Below, piece after piece: positions 23,870 through 32,226 of a stretch of DNA of 64,000 nucleotides (the stretch's first letter is position 1; every line of letters begins with the position of its first letter). The notes under the pieces are model-generated. The model was not told the origin of the DNA. It saw nothing but the letters and a program-made list of their open reading frames with translations, and ran no database searches. The stretch spans positions 22,805 to 86,804 of the forward strand of contig JAUNHY010000004.1 of NCBI GenBank assembly GCA_030523715.1, given 5' to 3'. A program made the translations under genes and the position numbers. The DNA is from Candidatus Saccharimonadota bacterium (GTDB taxonomy: Bacteria > Patescibacteriota > Saccharimonadia > Saccharimonadales > Saccharimonadaceae).

Positions 23870-25219
23870 TTAATTCCAGTTTACGGTGCCAATTGTATCT
23901 GGATAAGCCACTACCCATGTTTGGCCGCGATTTAATAATATTTCTGCGTTATCAGCGTTATAAAACTTAAGTGGATCGTCTGCAGTATTGCGACGCCATT
24001 TACCAGCCGTAACAGTGCCATCCTGGAAGACGAAGCAGTCGCCCTCGCCATAGGTAACATGATCTTTGTAGCCATTAACGTCACCAGCACGATTAATGAC
24101 GTGCACCTTCATAGCTACGACGACGGTTGGCGCAATCTGTGTCAGAGAGCCATTTTCAGCCTTGTCCATGTGGGCGCCGCCGCGCTGATGATAGCGCAAA
24201 TAAGTGTTCGAGGCGGCATCATAAGTGAATCCTGGATTATAAGAATTATCGCCAGAAAGTTTAATCGTAATGTTCGTGGCATCACGCGTTTCAACTTCGT
24301 TTCTAGTATCTGGTTGAATGCGCGAGAATGGCGTGTAGCTCGAGCTAGTGAAACCTTTAGAATAATTGAACTGGTCTATCCATGAAAAACGTGAATATAC
24401 ATTATGTGGCGCATAACGACCGCGACTGATTTTACGGGAGACATATTTTTCTTCGTAAAAACCGGCGTTAAAATCACGATAACCGTTTCTTAATTCATTA
24501 ATAGCATTAGTGGCGCCGCCCATGTGGACGTAGCTACATTGGTATGGTTTGGCAAGCTGAACAAAAGTAAGACGCGCGGAGCGAATTGGGCCAAGATATT
24601 CTGGTTTGTTATCTTGATAGACGGCCATAAAGCGCGAAATACCGCCTTCTGCGATGGCTTCATAGACGACACCAGCAGCGCGAAGGCCGGATTGTGGACG
24701 AGCGTCGGTGCTGTTTTCAATCATGACGCAGGTAACTGCGGCGTTAGCTGGGACGTTTTCACTAATTTCCAGGCCGGTTAAGGCTGAGTAGTAGATATTG
24801 TCGGCCGGCGTATCTTCGCCGCGGCCTTGACCAATGATGTTTTTAGCGATGCTTGGCGTGAATAGCCAAAGTGCCCCCATAACAATGCCAGCTGTAAGAA
24901 TGGCAATTAAAAGTAGGATAATAATCGTTTTTTTGATAGATGATTTACGCTTCTCTTTTTTGGCGGCTTTTTTGCGAGCCTTTTTTGCGGCTGCTTTTTC
25001 AGGAATATCGGTCTGGACGGTATCTTCGGCGTCGTTAATGAAAGCGCTAATATCGTCGTCTAAATCATCGTTTTTAGACTTGGTTTTAGTATCCTTTGAA
25101 ACGGAGTTTTCTTTGGTATATTCGCTCTGTTTATAGAGATTCACGAGCGTTTGATCTTCGTGCTTTTTATCGCGCACGTAAACTCGGGTGCCTCTATAAG
25201 GCTTCTTAAAACCATCCAT
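23870..25219 (-). CDS. DUF3048 (YerB-like) membrane-anchored protein
   Basis: A 449-aa protein. A charged cytoplasmic N-terminus (residues 1-93, Lys/Asp-rich) leads to one transmembrane helix (~94-117), then an extracellular DUF3048 domain: CVMIENSTDARPQSGLRAAGVVYEAIAEGGISRFMA (landmarks ENSTDARPQSGL and EGGISRFMA), GPIRSARLTF, and a C-terminal part with RGGAHMDKA and TAGKWRRNTADDPL. This is the YerB family of Firmicutes and CPR, exported and of unknown function. The ATG is 6 nt after TGC-TATAAT (25226-25231), so the mRNA would be leaderless. Confidence 0.85.
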   Translation of the reverse strand: MDGFKKPYRGTRVYVRDKKHEDQTLVNLYKQSEYTKENSVSKDTKTKSKNDDLDDDISAFINDAEDTVQTDIPEKAAAKKARKKAAKKEKRKSSIKKTIIILLLIAILTAGIVMGALWLFTPSIAKNIIGQGRGEDTPADNIYYSALTGLEISENVPANAAVTCVMIENSTDARPQSGLRAAGVVYEAIAEGGISRFMAVYQDNKPEYLGPIRSARLTFVQLAKPYQCSYVHMGGATNAINELRNGYRDFNAGFYEEKYVSRKISRGRYAPHNVYSRFSWIDQFNYSKGFTSSSYTPFSRIQPDTRNEVETRDATNITIKLSGDNSYNPGFTYDAASNTYLRYHQRGGAHMDKAENGSLTQIAPTVVVAMKVHVINRAGDVNGYKDHVTYGEGDCFVFQDGTVTAGKWRRNTADDPLKFYNADNAEILLNRGQTWVVAYPDTIGTVNWN

Positions 25220-25246
25220 AAAATCATTATAGCATAAGCGTGTAAA

Positions 25247-26698
25247 CTAATCACGCGCGAAGGCTGTAATGACCGCATTCATGCGGGCGAGACTGGCGTT
25301 CTTGCCGATGACGGCGAGCGTATCGTGCAGCGCTGGGCTAAATGGCGCAAAGCTAATAGATAAGCGAATCAGGCCAAAGAGCATCATTGGCTTTTGGGCG
25401 GTTTCTTCAAGAAGTTCATTGAGTGCAGCTTGGAGATTTTCGGCTGTCCAATCTTCTATCGTGCTGAGTTTAGTGACAGATTTACGGAGTAAATCGCAAA
25501 CTTCATGCTCGGAAAGTTTTTTGAGGGCCTTATTGGCTGTAATCATATCCATGTCGACTTTTGGATCTTCAAAGAAATAAGTCGTCATAGTCTTGAGATC
25601 GCCGAGAGTTTTGAGGCGGTCATAAATAATGCTGAAAATCTTGAATTTATAATCATCATCAAAGCTGGCCGCGGTCTCTGGCCAGAAATCTTTGCTGCGT
25701 TCGTAAAGCGCGTGTGCGTCTTCTTCGAAGAGGCGGCGAATCCATTGGCCGTTGAGCCAAAGAAGCTTTTGCTCGTCATAGCGAGCACCGGCGCGCTGAA
25801 TGCGAGCGAGGTCGAACTTTTCGACGAGTTCTTCCTTACTGTAGATTTCTTGCTCGGTGCCGTCGTTCCAGCCAAGACAGGCGAGGAAGTTGAGCATCGC
25901 TTCTGGTAAGATGCCATCTTTGCGGTAATCGTTAGCAGACTTAGCGCCATCGCGCTTCCCCAGCTTCTTGTTACCGCTTGGGGCGAGAATATGCGGGAGA
26001 TGGACGAACTTTGGACGTTCGAGACCGAAAGCTTCGTAAAGCTCTAGATAGTTGCCCATGCTTGGCAAATATTCTTGGCCGCGCATGACGTGCGTAACGC
26101 CCATCGTGGCGTCGTCAACGATATGTGCAAAGTTATAAGTTGGCAAACCGTCGGCCTTAATGAGAATAATATCGTCTTGGGTTTCTGGACCCATATGGAG
26201 GTCGCCGTAAACTTCGTCATGGTAATCGTAAGCTTTCGGCTGGCTCTTGAGGCGAAGCGGCATACCAACTTTCCATTCTGGGGTATTGTCTGGGCGGTAG
26301 TTGCGGTAAAGAAAGGCTTGCTTATTCTTATTGGCTTCTTCACGGTATTTGGCAACAGTTTCGGATGGAGTTGGGTCGGCATAAGCGCGGCCTTTAGCGA
26401 TGAGCTTCTTAGCCCATTCGTAATAGATTTCTTTTCTCTGGGTTTGATAATATGGACCATGATCGCCGCCCTTGTCTGGACCTTCGTCCCAGTCGAGGCC
26501 GAGCCAGATAAGCGTGTCCTTAATAAGATCAGTGGCGCCCTCGACGTAGCGAGCCTGATCAGTATCCTCGATGCGCAAAATAAAAGTACCTTCTTTGCCT
26601 TGCTGTTTGGCGACAAGGTATGGATAAATTGCCGAACGAACGTTACCAATGTGAATATAGCCGGTCGGCGACGGCGCAAAACGAGTAACTGCTTTCAT
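25247..26698 (-). CDS. gltX: Glutamyl-tRNA synthetase
   Basis: A 483-aa class I synthetase that charges tRNA-Glu. The HIGH motif appears as SPTGYIHIGNVRSAI, the KMSKS loop as KKLGKRDGAKS. The zinc-binding Cys set of some GltX is not evident. Catalytic and anticodon-binding domains are complete (family about 470-500 aa). ATG 26698 is chosen: the family starts close before RFAPSPTG and TATAAT (26706-26711) lies 7 nt upstream, giving a 1-nt leader. Its promoter and start codon lie in the left arm of a 174-bp inverted repeat. Whether it also charges tRNA-Gln is not known. Confidence 0.96.
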   Translation of the reverse strand: MKAVTRFAPSPTGYIHIGNVRSAIYPYLVAKQQGKEGTFILRIEDTDQARYVEGATDLIKDTLIWLGLDWDEGPDKGGDHGPYYQTQRKEIYYEWAKKLIAKGRAYADPTPSETVAKYREEANKNKQAFLYRNYRPDNTPEWKVGMPLRLKSQPKAYDYHDEVYGDLHMGPETQDDIILIKADGLPTYNFAHIVDDATMGVTHVMRGQEYLPSMGNYLELYEAFGLERPKFVHLPHILAPSGNKKLGKRDGAKSANDYRKDGILPEAMLNFLACLGWNDGTEQEIYSKEELVEKFDLARIQRAGARYDEQKLLWLNGQWIRRLFEEDAHALYERSKDFWPETAASFDDDYKFKIFSIIYDRLKTLGDLKTMTTYFFEDPKVDMDMITANKALKKLSEHEVCDLLRKSVTKLSTIEDWTAENLQAALNELLEETAQKPMMLFGLIRLSISFAPFSPALHDTLAVIGKNASLARMNAVITAFARD

Positions 26699-26864
26699 GG
26701 AACATATTATAACATAATTATCTCTTAACATCTCGCTTACATTATCGGGGCGCATCGGCTTGGCCCGTCGTTACGGGCGAGCCGTGCTCAGGCTCGGTCG
26801 TGACCTGCGCATCCCCGCTATATAGGCGAGATGTTAAAGATAAAAAACTATGTTCCATGAAAGC
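26691..26864. repeat. Long imperfect inverted repeat over the gltX start
   Basis: Outer arms of 16 bp are perfect: GCTTTCATGGAACATA (26691-26706) and its reverse complement at 26849-26864. An inner pair, 26719-26736 and 26826-26842, matches over 17 bp with one inserted base (TTAACATCTCGC / GCGAGATGTTAA). The centre adds smaller hairpins: GCCCGT-CGTT-ACGGGC, GAGCC/GGCTC and CGGGG/CCCCG. It spans the gltX -10 box and start codon. It could fold as a cruciform or as a structured RNA. Confidence 0.8.
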
Positions 26865-26892
26865 GGATTATTGATTCAGAGAGTGCTTACGC

Positions 26893-26921
26893 TTGACTTT
26901 TTGCGAGGAGTATGCTATAAT
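26893..26921 (+). promoter_or_regulatory. Strong plus-strand promoter without a gene
   Basis: TTGACT (26893-26898), 17-bp spacer ending TGC, TATAAT (26916-26921). Transcription would start near 26928 and run antisense into the 3' end of the GNAT gene. No plus-strand gene follows. Confidence 0.65.
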
Positions 26922-26933
26922 ATATAGATATAG

Positions 26934-27479
26934 TTAGTTTTCTTCAAATTTTACATAAACAATAGTGTCGTAGTAGCGGTTGTCTAGGAACTGCTCATCT
27001 TTTAGGAGTGCTTCACGCTCAAAGCCGATGCGCTCAGCAACAGCGACGGAAGCGTTATTTTCTGGTGCAGCTTTTATGACGACGCGATGCATGCCGAGAT
27101 GTTCAAAAGCATAGTCGGTGAGTTTGGCGGCGACGCGAGTCATGATGCCTTTGCCCGTAAAATCTTGGTCGAGCCAGTAACCAAGGTCGCAGTGATGGTA
27201 ATCTTCGGCGATGTCGTGGATATCAATCGAACCAGCCAACTCACCGTGGTAGAAAATATCGTAGCCGAATAATGTGCCAGCCTCGAAGGCTTTAATTTGG
27301 TCCTCGGTAAAATTAAGCATATCTTCAAACTGGTGGTATTTGTCTGCCCATGGTAGCCATGGCAAAAGGTGGTCATGGTTCTTGAGAATCATCTCGTATT
27401 TGAGTTTATCGATATTATGCGCGAAACGCTTCAGGGTTATTTCGTCGTCGACGATGATTTCTGGGTCTGCGGTTAACAT
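26934..27479 (-). CDS. GNAT N-acetyltransferase (RimJ/RimL-like)
   Basis: A 181-aa acetyl-CoA-dependent acetyltransferase. An N-terminal strand IIVDDEITLKRF, then GYDIFYHGELAGSIDIHDI, DLGYWLDQDFTGKGIMTRV (the acetyl-CoA loop, normally Q/RxxGxG/A, here FTGKGI) and HRVVIKAAPENNASVAVAERIGF are typical of RimJ/RimL. The target could be a ribosomal protein N-terminus or a small amine. The start has TAGGAGG 5 nt upstream, located at the end of mscS, so it belongs to the mscS-GNAT operon. Confidence 0.85.
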   Translation of the reverse strand: MLTADPEIIVDDEITLKRFAHNIDKLKYEMILKNHDHLLPWLPWADKYHQFEDMLNFTEDQIKAFEAGTLFGYDIFYHGELAGSIDIHDIAEDYHHCDLGYWLDQDFTGKGIMTRVAAKLTDYAFEHLGMHRVVIKAAPENNASVAVAERIGFEREALLKDEQFLDNRYYDTIVYVKFEEN

Positions 27480-27487
27480 AAAACCTC

Positions 27488-28270
27488 CTATTTGTTATGA
27501 ACATCAATTTGTGGATAAGGTACGCTAATCTTGTGCTTTTCGAGAACTTCAAGAGCCGTATGAAGCGTGACGCGTTTGGCGTGGATACGACGCTTTGGTA
27601 AAGCGGTGCCGAATAGTTTATAAAGGATAGCCGAATCGCCAAGTTCGCTGACGCCAACATATTTGAGCTCGTCAATATCTTCGTCTTTTTGGGCTTCTTC
27701 GGCGATTTCGCGCATGATTTCTTCGGCTTTTTCAAGTTTAAGCTCGTATGGAAGCGGAATATCGATACCGAACTTAGAGCCAACTACTTCGGCGCGCTCA
27801 ATGTTGCGGTTAGCAATTGTAACCACATTACCAGTACCCTGGTCTTGGAGTTTGGTGGAACGGATGCCAACGGAGAGAATTTTGCCGGTGGTGTCGCCAA
27901 TAGTAACGGTTTCGCCAACTTTGTAATAATCGTCGGAAACAATACTGATGCCGCGGATGATGTCTTTGAGTGTGTCTTGGACAGCAAGACCTACAACCAC
28001 GGATGCGATTCCAGCTGCGGCGATAAGGCTTGATACGTCGATTCCGTTTATTTGGAGAAGTATTAAAACGACAATGACGATATACGCTAGGCGAATAAAG
28101 CTAGACATCATGGAAAGGACGGTATTGCCCTTTTTGCTCTTATTGATGCCGAGTACGCGCTTAATTGGCCAACGGAAAATCTGATAAATCAGAATGGCGA
28201 CTAAAATGACGATGAGCGACGAAATGATGGTTTCGAGCTCGATTGGTAAACTGTTGATAAATTTTTCCAT
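27488..28270 (-). CDS. mscS: MscS-family mechanosensitive channel
   Basis: A 260-aa membrane protein with three N-terminal helices (residues ~15-35, ~55-78 and the pore helix) and a cytoplasmic beta domain. The pore helix and loop AAAGIASVVVGLAVQDTLKDIIRG is the MscS signature (landmark VVVGLAVQDTLKDI), followed by VGETVTIGDTTGKILSVGIRSTKL. It should open on hypo-osmotic shock and release solutes. It has an AGGAGAT ribosome site and starts 8 nt after the uvrB stop, so uvrB-mscS-GNAT read as one operon. Confidence 0.93.
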   Translation of the reverse strand: MEKFINSLPIELETIISSLIVILVAILIYQIFRWPIKRVLGINKSKKGNTVLSMMSSFIRLAYIVIVVLILLQINGIDVSSLIAAAGIASVVVGLAVQDTLKDIIRGISIVSDDYYKVGETVTIGDTTGKILSVGIRSTKLQDQGTGNVVTIANRNIERAEVVGSKFGIDIPLPYELKLEKAEEIMREIAEEAQKDEDIDELKYVGVSELGDSAILYKLFGTALPKRRIHAKRVTLHTALEVLEKHKISVPYPQIDVHNK

Positions 28271-28278
28271 AAATCTCC

Positions 28279-30252
28279 TTATTTTTTATGGTCTAATGCC
28301 GATTTTATGTCTTCGATTTGATCACGTAACTCAGCGGCGCGCTCAAATTCGAGATTGGCGGCAGCGAGTTGCATTTGCGATGTAAGTTCTTTAATAATTT
28401 GCGGATATTCTTCACGCGGGATTTTGCGGAGGTCGAGTTTATTACTCTTCTCTTTTTCTGGGATGATAGCGCGAAGTCCGGCGCTGATTTCCTTAGCAAC
28501 AGACTTTGGCGTAATGTTGTGCTCTTCGTTGTATTTCTGCTGAATTTCGCGACGGCGGTAAGTTTCTTCGATGGCGTGTTGCATACTGTCGGTCATGTTG
28601 TCGGCGTACATGATGACTTTGCCTTCAACGTGACGAGCGGCGCGGCCAATAGTTTGGATTAGGGCAGATTCAGAGCGCAAGAAACCTTCTTTGTCGGCGT
28701 CAAGGATAGCTACGAGTGAGACTTCCGGTAAGTCGAGACCTTCGCGAAGAAGGTTGATGCCAACAAGGACATCATAAGTACCATTGCGAAGGTCACGCAG
28801 GATGTCGCCGCGCTCAAGCGTATCGATGTCGCTGTGGATATAGGCGGTTTTGACACCGAGTTCAATTAGATGTTCGGAGAGGTCTTCGGCCATGCGTTTG
28901 GTAAGCGTAGTGACAAGCACGCGTTGGCCTTTGGCGATGCGCTCATTGATTTCGTCGACAAGATTATTTATCTGATTATCGCTTGGGCGAACTTCGATTT
29001 CTGGATCAAGTAAGCCAGTTGGGCGAATAACTTGTTCGGCTGGTTTTGGTGAATGTTGTAATTCATATTCGCCTGGCGTGGCGGAAACATAAATGACTTG
29101 GTTGATGTGGCGATCAAATTCGGCGAAGGTGAGCGGACGGTTATCGAGAGCACTTGGTAGGCGGAAGCCGTATTCAACAAGCGTCTCCTTGCGAGCGTGG
29201 TCGCCATTATACATACCGCGGACTTGCGGCAAGGTCATGTGCGACTCGTCGATTAACATTAGGAAATCGTCTGGGAAAAAGTCTAACAAAGTGGCTGGTG
29301 GCTGACCTTGAACACGGCCGTCAAGATGGCGTGAATAGTTTTCGATACCTTTTACGAAGCCGGTCTGTTCAAGCATCTCAAGGTCGTACTTAATGCGTTG
29401 GCTTAGGCGTTGTGCCTCAAGATATTTGTGCTCGCGATTGAAGAAATCTAGACGTTCCTTATATTCGGCGCGAATTTTATCAATGGCGAGATCGAGCGAA
29501 TCCTTTGGCGTAGCGTAATGGGTGTTTGGAAAAATACCGATTTCTTCTGGTTCGGCAAGCACTTCGGCGGTAAGCGGGTCTATGATTTTGATGCATTCAA
29601 GCTGGTCAAAGCCAAATTCGAGTCTGTATGCGCGGTCGCCGGAGGCTGGGAAGACGTCAATTGTATCACCGCGGACACGGAAATTGCCACGCTCAAAAGC
29701 GAGGTCGTTGCGGTGGTATTGAATTTCGGTGAGTAGATGAATAAATTGCGACATGTCGCGTTGTTCGCCGCGGGCTAGTCGGATTGCCATAGCTTTGTAA
29801 TGTTCTGGCGAACCGATGCCGTAAATACAAGAGACGGAAGCGACAATTAAAGTATCGCGGCGCGTGAGGAGAGCCTCAGTGGCGCCGTGACGGAGGCGGT
29901 CAATCTCTTCGTTGATGGCGCTGTCCTTCTCGATGTATGTATCCGTGCTGGCAATGTATGCTTCTGGCTGGTAATAGTCGAAATAAGATACAAAATAGTG
30001 AACTTCATTTTCTGGGAAGAATTCACGAAATTCGGAGTAAAGCTGTGCGGCCAGGGTTTTGTTGTGAGCGAGCACTAGGGTTGGGCGATTATATTGTTCA
30101 ACGATGTTGGCCATCGTAAAGGTTTTACCGGAACCGGTTACGCCAAGCAAAGTTTGCTCGCGGCAACCTTGACGAAGCCCATTCATGAGGGTTTCGATGG
30201 CTTGAGGCTGGTCGCCCGTTGGCTGATATTTGCTATGCAGCTTGAAGTTCAT
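28279..30252 (-). CDS. uvrB: Excinuclease ABC subunit B
   Basis: A 657-aa damage-verifying helicase of nucleotide-excision repair. Walker [13 protein letters not shown] near residue 39, the beta-hairpin region [26 protein letters not shown], the helicase part [10 protein letters not shown], and the C-terminal UVR motif for UvrC contact ([13 protein letters not shown]). Length is normal. TGG-TAAAAT lies 9 nt from the ATG, giving a leader of about 3 nt. uvrA is 4 kb away on the other strand. Confidence 0.98.
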   Translation of the reverse strand: MNFKLHSKYQPTGDQPQAIETLMNGLRQGCREQTLLGVTGSGKTFTMANIVEQYNRPTLVLAHNKTLAAQLYSEFREFFPENEVHYFVSYFDYYQPEAYIASTDTYIEKDSAINEEIDRLRHGATEALLTRRDTLIVASVSCIYGIGSPEHYKAMAIRLARGEQRDMSQFIHLLTEIQYHRNDLAFERGNFRVRGDTIDVFPASGDRAYRLEFGFDQLECIKIIDPLTAEVLAEPEEIGIFPNTHYATPKDSLDLAIDKIRAEYKERLDFFNREHKYLEAQRLSQRIKYDLEMLEQTGFVKGIENYSRHLDGRVQGQPPATLLDFFPDDFLMLIDESHMTLPQVRGMYNGDHARKETLVEYGFRLPSALDNRPLTFAEFDRHINQVIYVSATPGEYELQHSPKPAEQVIRPTGLLDPEIEVRPSDNQINNLVDEINERIAKGQRVLVTTLTKRMAEDLSEHLIELGVKTAYIHSDIDTLERGDILRDLRNGTYDVLVGINLLREGLDLPEVSLVAILDADKEGFLRSESALIQTIGRAARHVEGKVIMYADNMTDSMQHAIEETYRRREIQQKYNEEHNITPKSVAKEISAGLRAIIPEKEKSNKLDLRKIPREEYPQIIKELTSQMQLAAANLEFERAAELRDQIEDIKSALDHKK

Positions 30253-30271
30253 TTCTCTTCTATTTTACCAT

Positions 30272-30298
30272 CAAAAAGCTCACCCTTGCGGGTGAGCT
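30272..30298 (-). terminator. Terminator of the DUF5684 gene
   Basis: AGCTCACCC-TTGC-GGGTGAGCT with an A-run on the left (T-run on the minus strand). Confidence 0.85.
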
Positions 30299-30308
30299 GA
30301 TTGTATTT

Positions 30309-30908
30309 TTAAGCTTGTGGCTGATCGTTACCGGATACCCATGGATCTTCAGGGGTTGTAGTAGCGTTAGCGGCAGCGGTTGGCTGTTCTGGGGCGCCAT
30401 TGGCGGCAGCTGGTGCTGGAGCCTTATCCTTATTGAGGAATGACAGGCTGTTCATATCGATGCGGGAAGCATCCCAGGTGCTGCTGTCGAAAGCAAGGAT
30501 AAATTGGAAAATAAGCGTAAGAAGGACGTAGCCTACGATGAAACCGGTATCCTTACCGAAGCCTTTACAGAGGCGAATTGCTGCGAAGATATTGATAGCA
30601 GTCATACAAAGGCTGCCTACGCCTGGTACGAGGACTAATAGAATCCAAATTGGATTAATGTTGACGATTTGAAGTTCGACAACGAGGTTGTAGATTGGCA
30701 CAAAGGCTTCCCAGCCCTTTTTGCCGGCCTTCTTAAAAATTTTGTACATTGGGATAGCCGTAAGAAGGTAGACACCCAAGACGGTGAAGAGCCAAATTAA
30801 TAGTATTACGCCAATGGCCAAGCCGGCGCCAGCGCTTGAATAGCTGCTACTGTAATCATCGTAGCCGTAGTCATAGTAGTAACTATAACTCATTAAGTGA
30901 TTTAGCAT
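30309..30908 (-). CDS. DUF5684-type membrane protein
   Basis: A 199-aa protein. A Tyr/Ser-rich N-terminus (YSYYYDYGYDDYSSSYSS) precedes four hydrophobic segments, with MYKIFKKAGKKGWEAFVPIYN between the first two, which is the recognisable core of DUF5684 (signal-peptidase-I-associated family in Firmicutes and CPR). The C-terminus is a Pro/Ala/Thr-rich disordered tail. Ribosome site AAAGGAG before ATG. The function is unknown. Confidence 0.7.
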   Translation of the reverse strand: MLNHLMSYSYYYDYGYDDYSSSYSSAGAGLAIGVILLIWLFTVLGVYLLTAIPMYKIFKKAGKKGWEAFVPIYNLVVELQIVNINPIWILLVLVPGVGSLCMTAINIFAAIRLCKGFGKDTGFIVGYVLLTLIFQFILAFDSSTWDASRIDMNSLSFLNKDKAPAPAAANGAPEQPTAAANATTTPEDPWVSGNDQPQA

Positions 30909-30937
30909 TATTGCTCCTTTTATAGTTGTTCTTAAGC

Positions 30938-32224
30938 TTATTGTACAATATTTTTAACTAAATTACAGAAATCTTTTCCGCGTTCTTCAAAATTCTTGTA
31001 AAAACCATAGCTAGCGGCGGCTGGCGACAGTAAGCAAGTATGCCCTTCCGCAGTCAGCTCGTAGGACTTTTTCACAGCTTGGGCCATGTTTTCCACAGGG
31101 ACAAGGAGTTGGGAGTGCGGAGCTTCGTTAAAAATGCGTTCGAATGACTCAATGGTGTTCGGAAGCAAGATAATGTTTCGGACGGAGCTGGTGCGTAAAA
31201 ATTCGACTAAAATATGATAATCGAGGCCGCGGTCCATGCCGCCAAGAATTAGCGTGTCGACATCACCAATAGCCTTAACGGCACTAATGACGGCTTCCTG
31301 GGCGGTAGCGATGGAATCGTTATAAAACTTAATGCCTTTAAATTCGCCAACATATTCTAGACGATGTGGCAAACCATGAAAAGTGGCGACGGCATTAAGG
31401 ATGTTATCTTCGGCGACACCGCAGGCTTCGCAAGCAGCCGTAGCGGCGAGTATATCATAGTAGTTATGTTCGCCGATAAGGTTAGTCTTAATGAATTCGC
31501 GCGGAATATTTATGTCGTGATATATATCTATCTTCTGCATTGGATATGCGTCGAGTTCTTCATGACTGGCGTGCTGGAAAATATCGCCATAAATAAGGAT
31601 GTCTTCGGCGCTTTGATGGCGGAAGATATTTTTCTTAGCATTGTAATATCCCTCGGCGTCAACGTAGTGATCGAGATGCTCTTGATAGATGTTGAGCAAG
31701 ATAGCAATATGTGGGCTGGCCTGAATGAATTCTAGCTGATGGCTGGACATTTCAAAGACGATAATAGTTTCTGACTTGATGTCGTCGATGACGTCAAAAC
31801 ATGCTTTGCCGATGTTGCCAACCAAGATGGCATCTTTGCCACAATTATGCAGGATATGATATATCAGAGACGAAGTTGTGCTCTTCCCCTTGGTTCCAGT
31901 TATACCAATGATGGTATTTTTCGTGAAGCGCAAAAAGAGGTCAGTTAGCGAAGTAATTTTAGCCTTTTGCTCGTCGTCGAGGTAATCTTTAATGACGACG
32001 CCTGGCGATTTAATAACAATGTCGTACTCTTGGACAGCTTCAAGATAATTTTCGCCGCAAATCGTTTTTATGCCATCTAGTTCCAATTCTTGCTGATCGG
32101 CGATAGCGTAGTCGGCATCCGGCAAGTTTTTCTGGATGAATTCCAGTGCGCTTTTGCCTTCACGGCCGTAGCCAAGAATTAGGATGCGTTTGTCTTTAAG
32201 AAAATCGATGATGTCTTGCTTCAT
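30938..32224 (-). CDS. murD: UDP-MurNAc-L-alanine:glutamate ligase (MurD-type)
   Basis: A 428-aa Mur ligase with the Rossmann-like N-terminus (ILILGYGREGKSAL), the ATP loop GITGTKGKSTTSSLI, ligand Glu/His in FEMSSHQLEF, NIYQEHLDHY, and the C-terminal GLPHRLEYVGE / YNDSIATA motifs. It adds glutamate to UDP-MurNAc-L-Ala in the cytoplasm. The gene directly follows a MurL-like epimerase gene (2-bp gap, no ribosome site of its own, so probably translationally coupled). That neighbour suggests it may be a MurD2-type enzyme using L-glutamate, not D-glutamate. Confidence 0.92.
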   Translation of the reverse strand: MKQDIIDFLKDKRILILGYGREGKSALEFIQKNLPDADYAIADQQELELDGIKTICGENYLEAVQEYDIVIKSPGVVIKDYLDDEQKAKITSLTDLFLRFTKNTIIGITGTKGKSTTSSLIYHILHNCGKDAILVGNIGKACFDVIDDIKSETIIVFEMSSHQLEFIQASPHIAILLNIYQEHLDHYVDAEGYYNAKKNIFRHQSAEDILIYGDIFQHASHEELDAYPMQKIDIYHDINIPREFIKTNLIGEHNYYDILAATAACEACGVAEDNILNAVATFHGLPHRLEYVGEFKGIKFYNDSIATAQEAVISAVKAIGDVDTLILGGMDRGLDYHILVEFLRTSSVRNIILLPNTIESFERIFNEAPHSQLLVPVENMAQAVKKSYELTAEGHTCLLSPAAASYGFYKNFEERGKDFCNLVKNIVQ

Positions 32225-32226
32225 TT

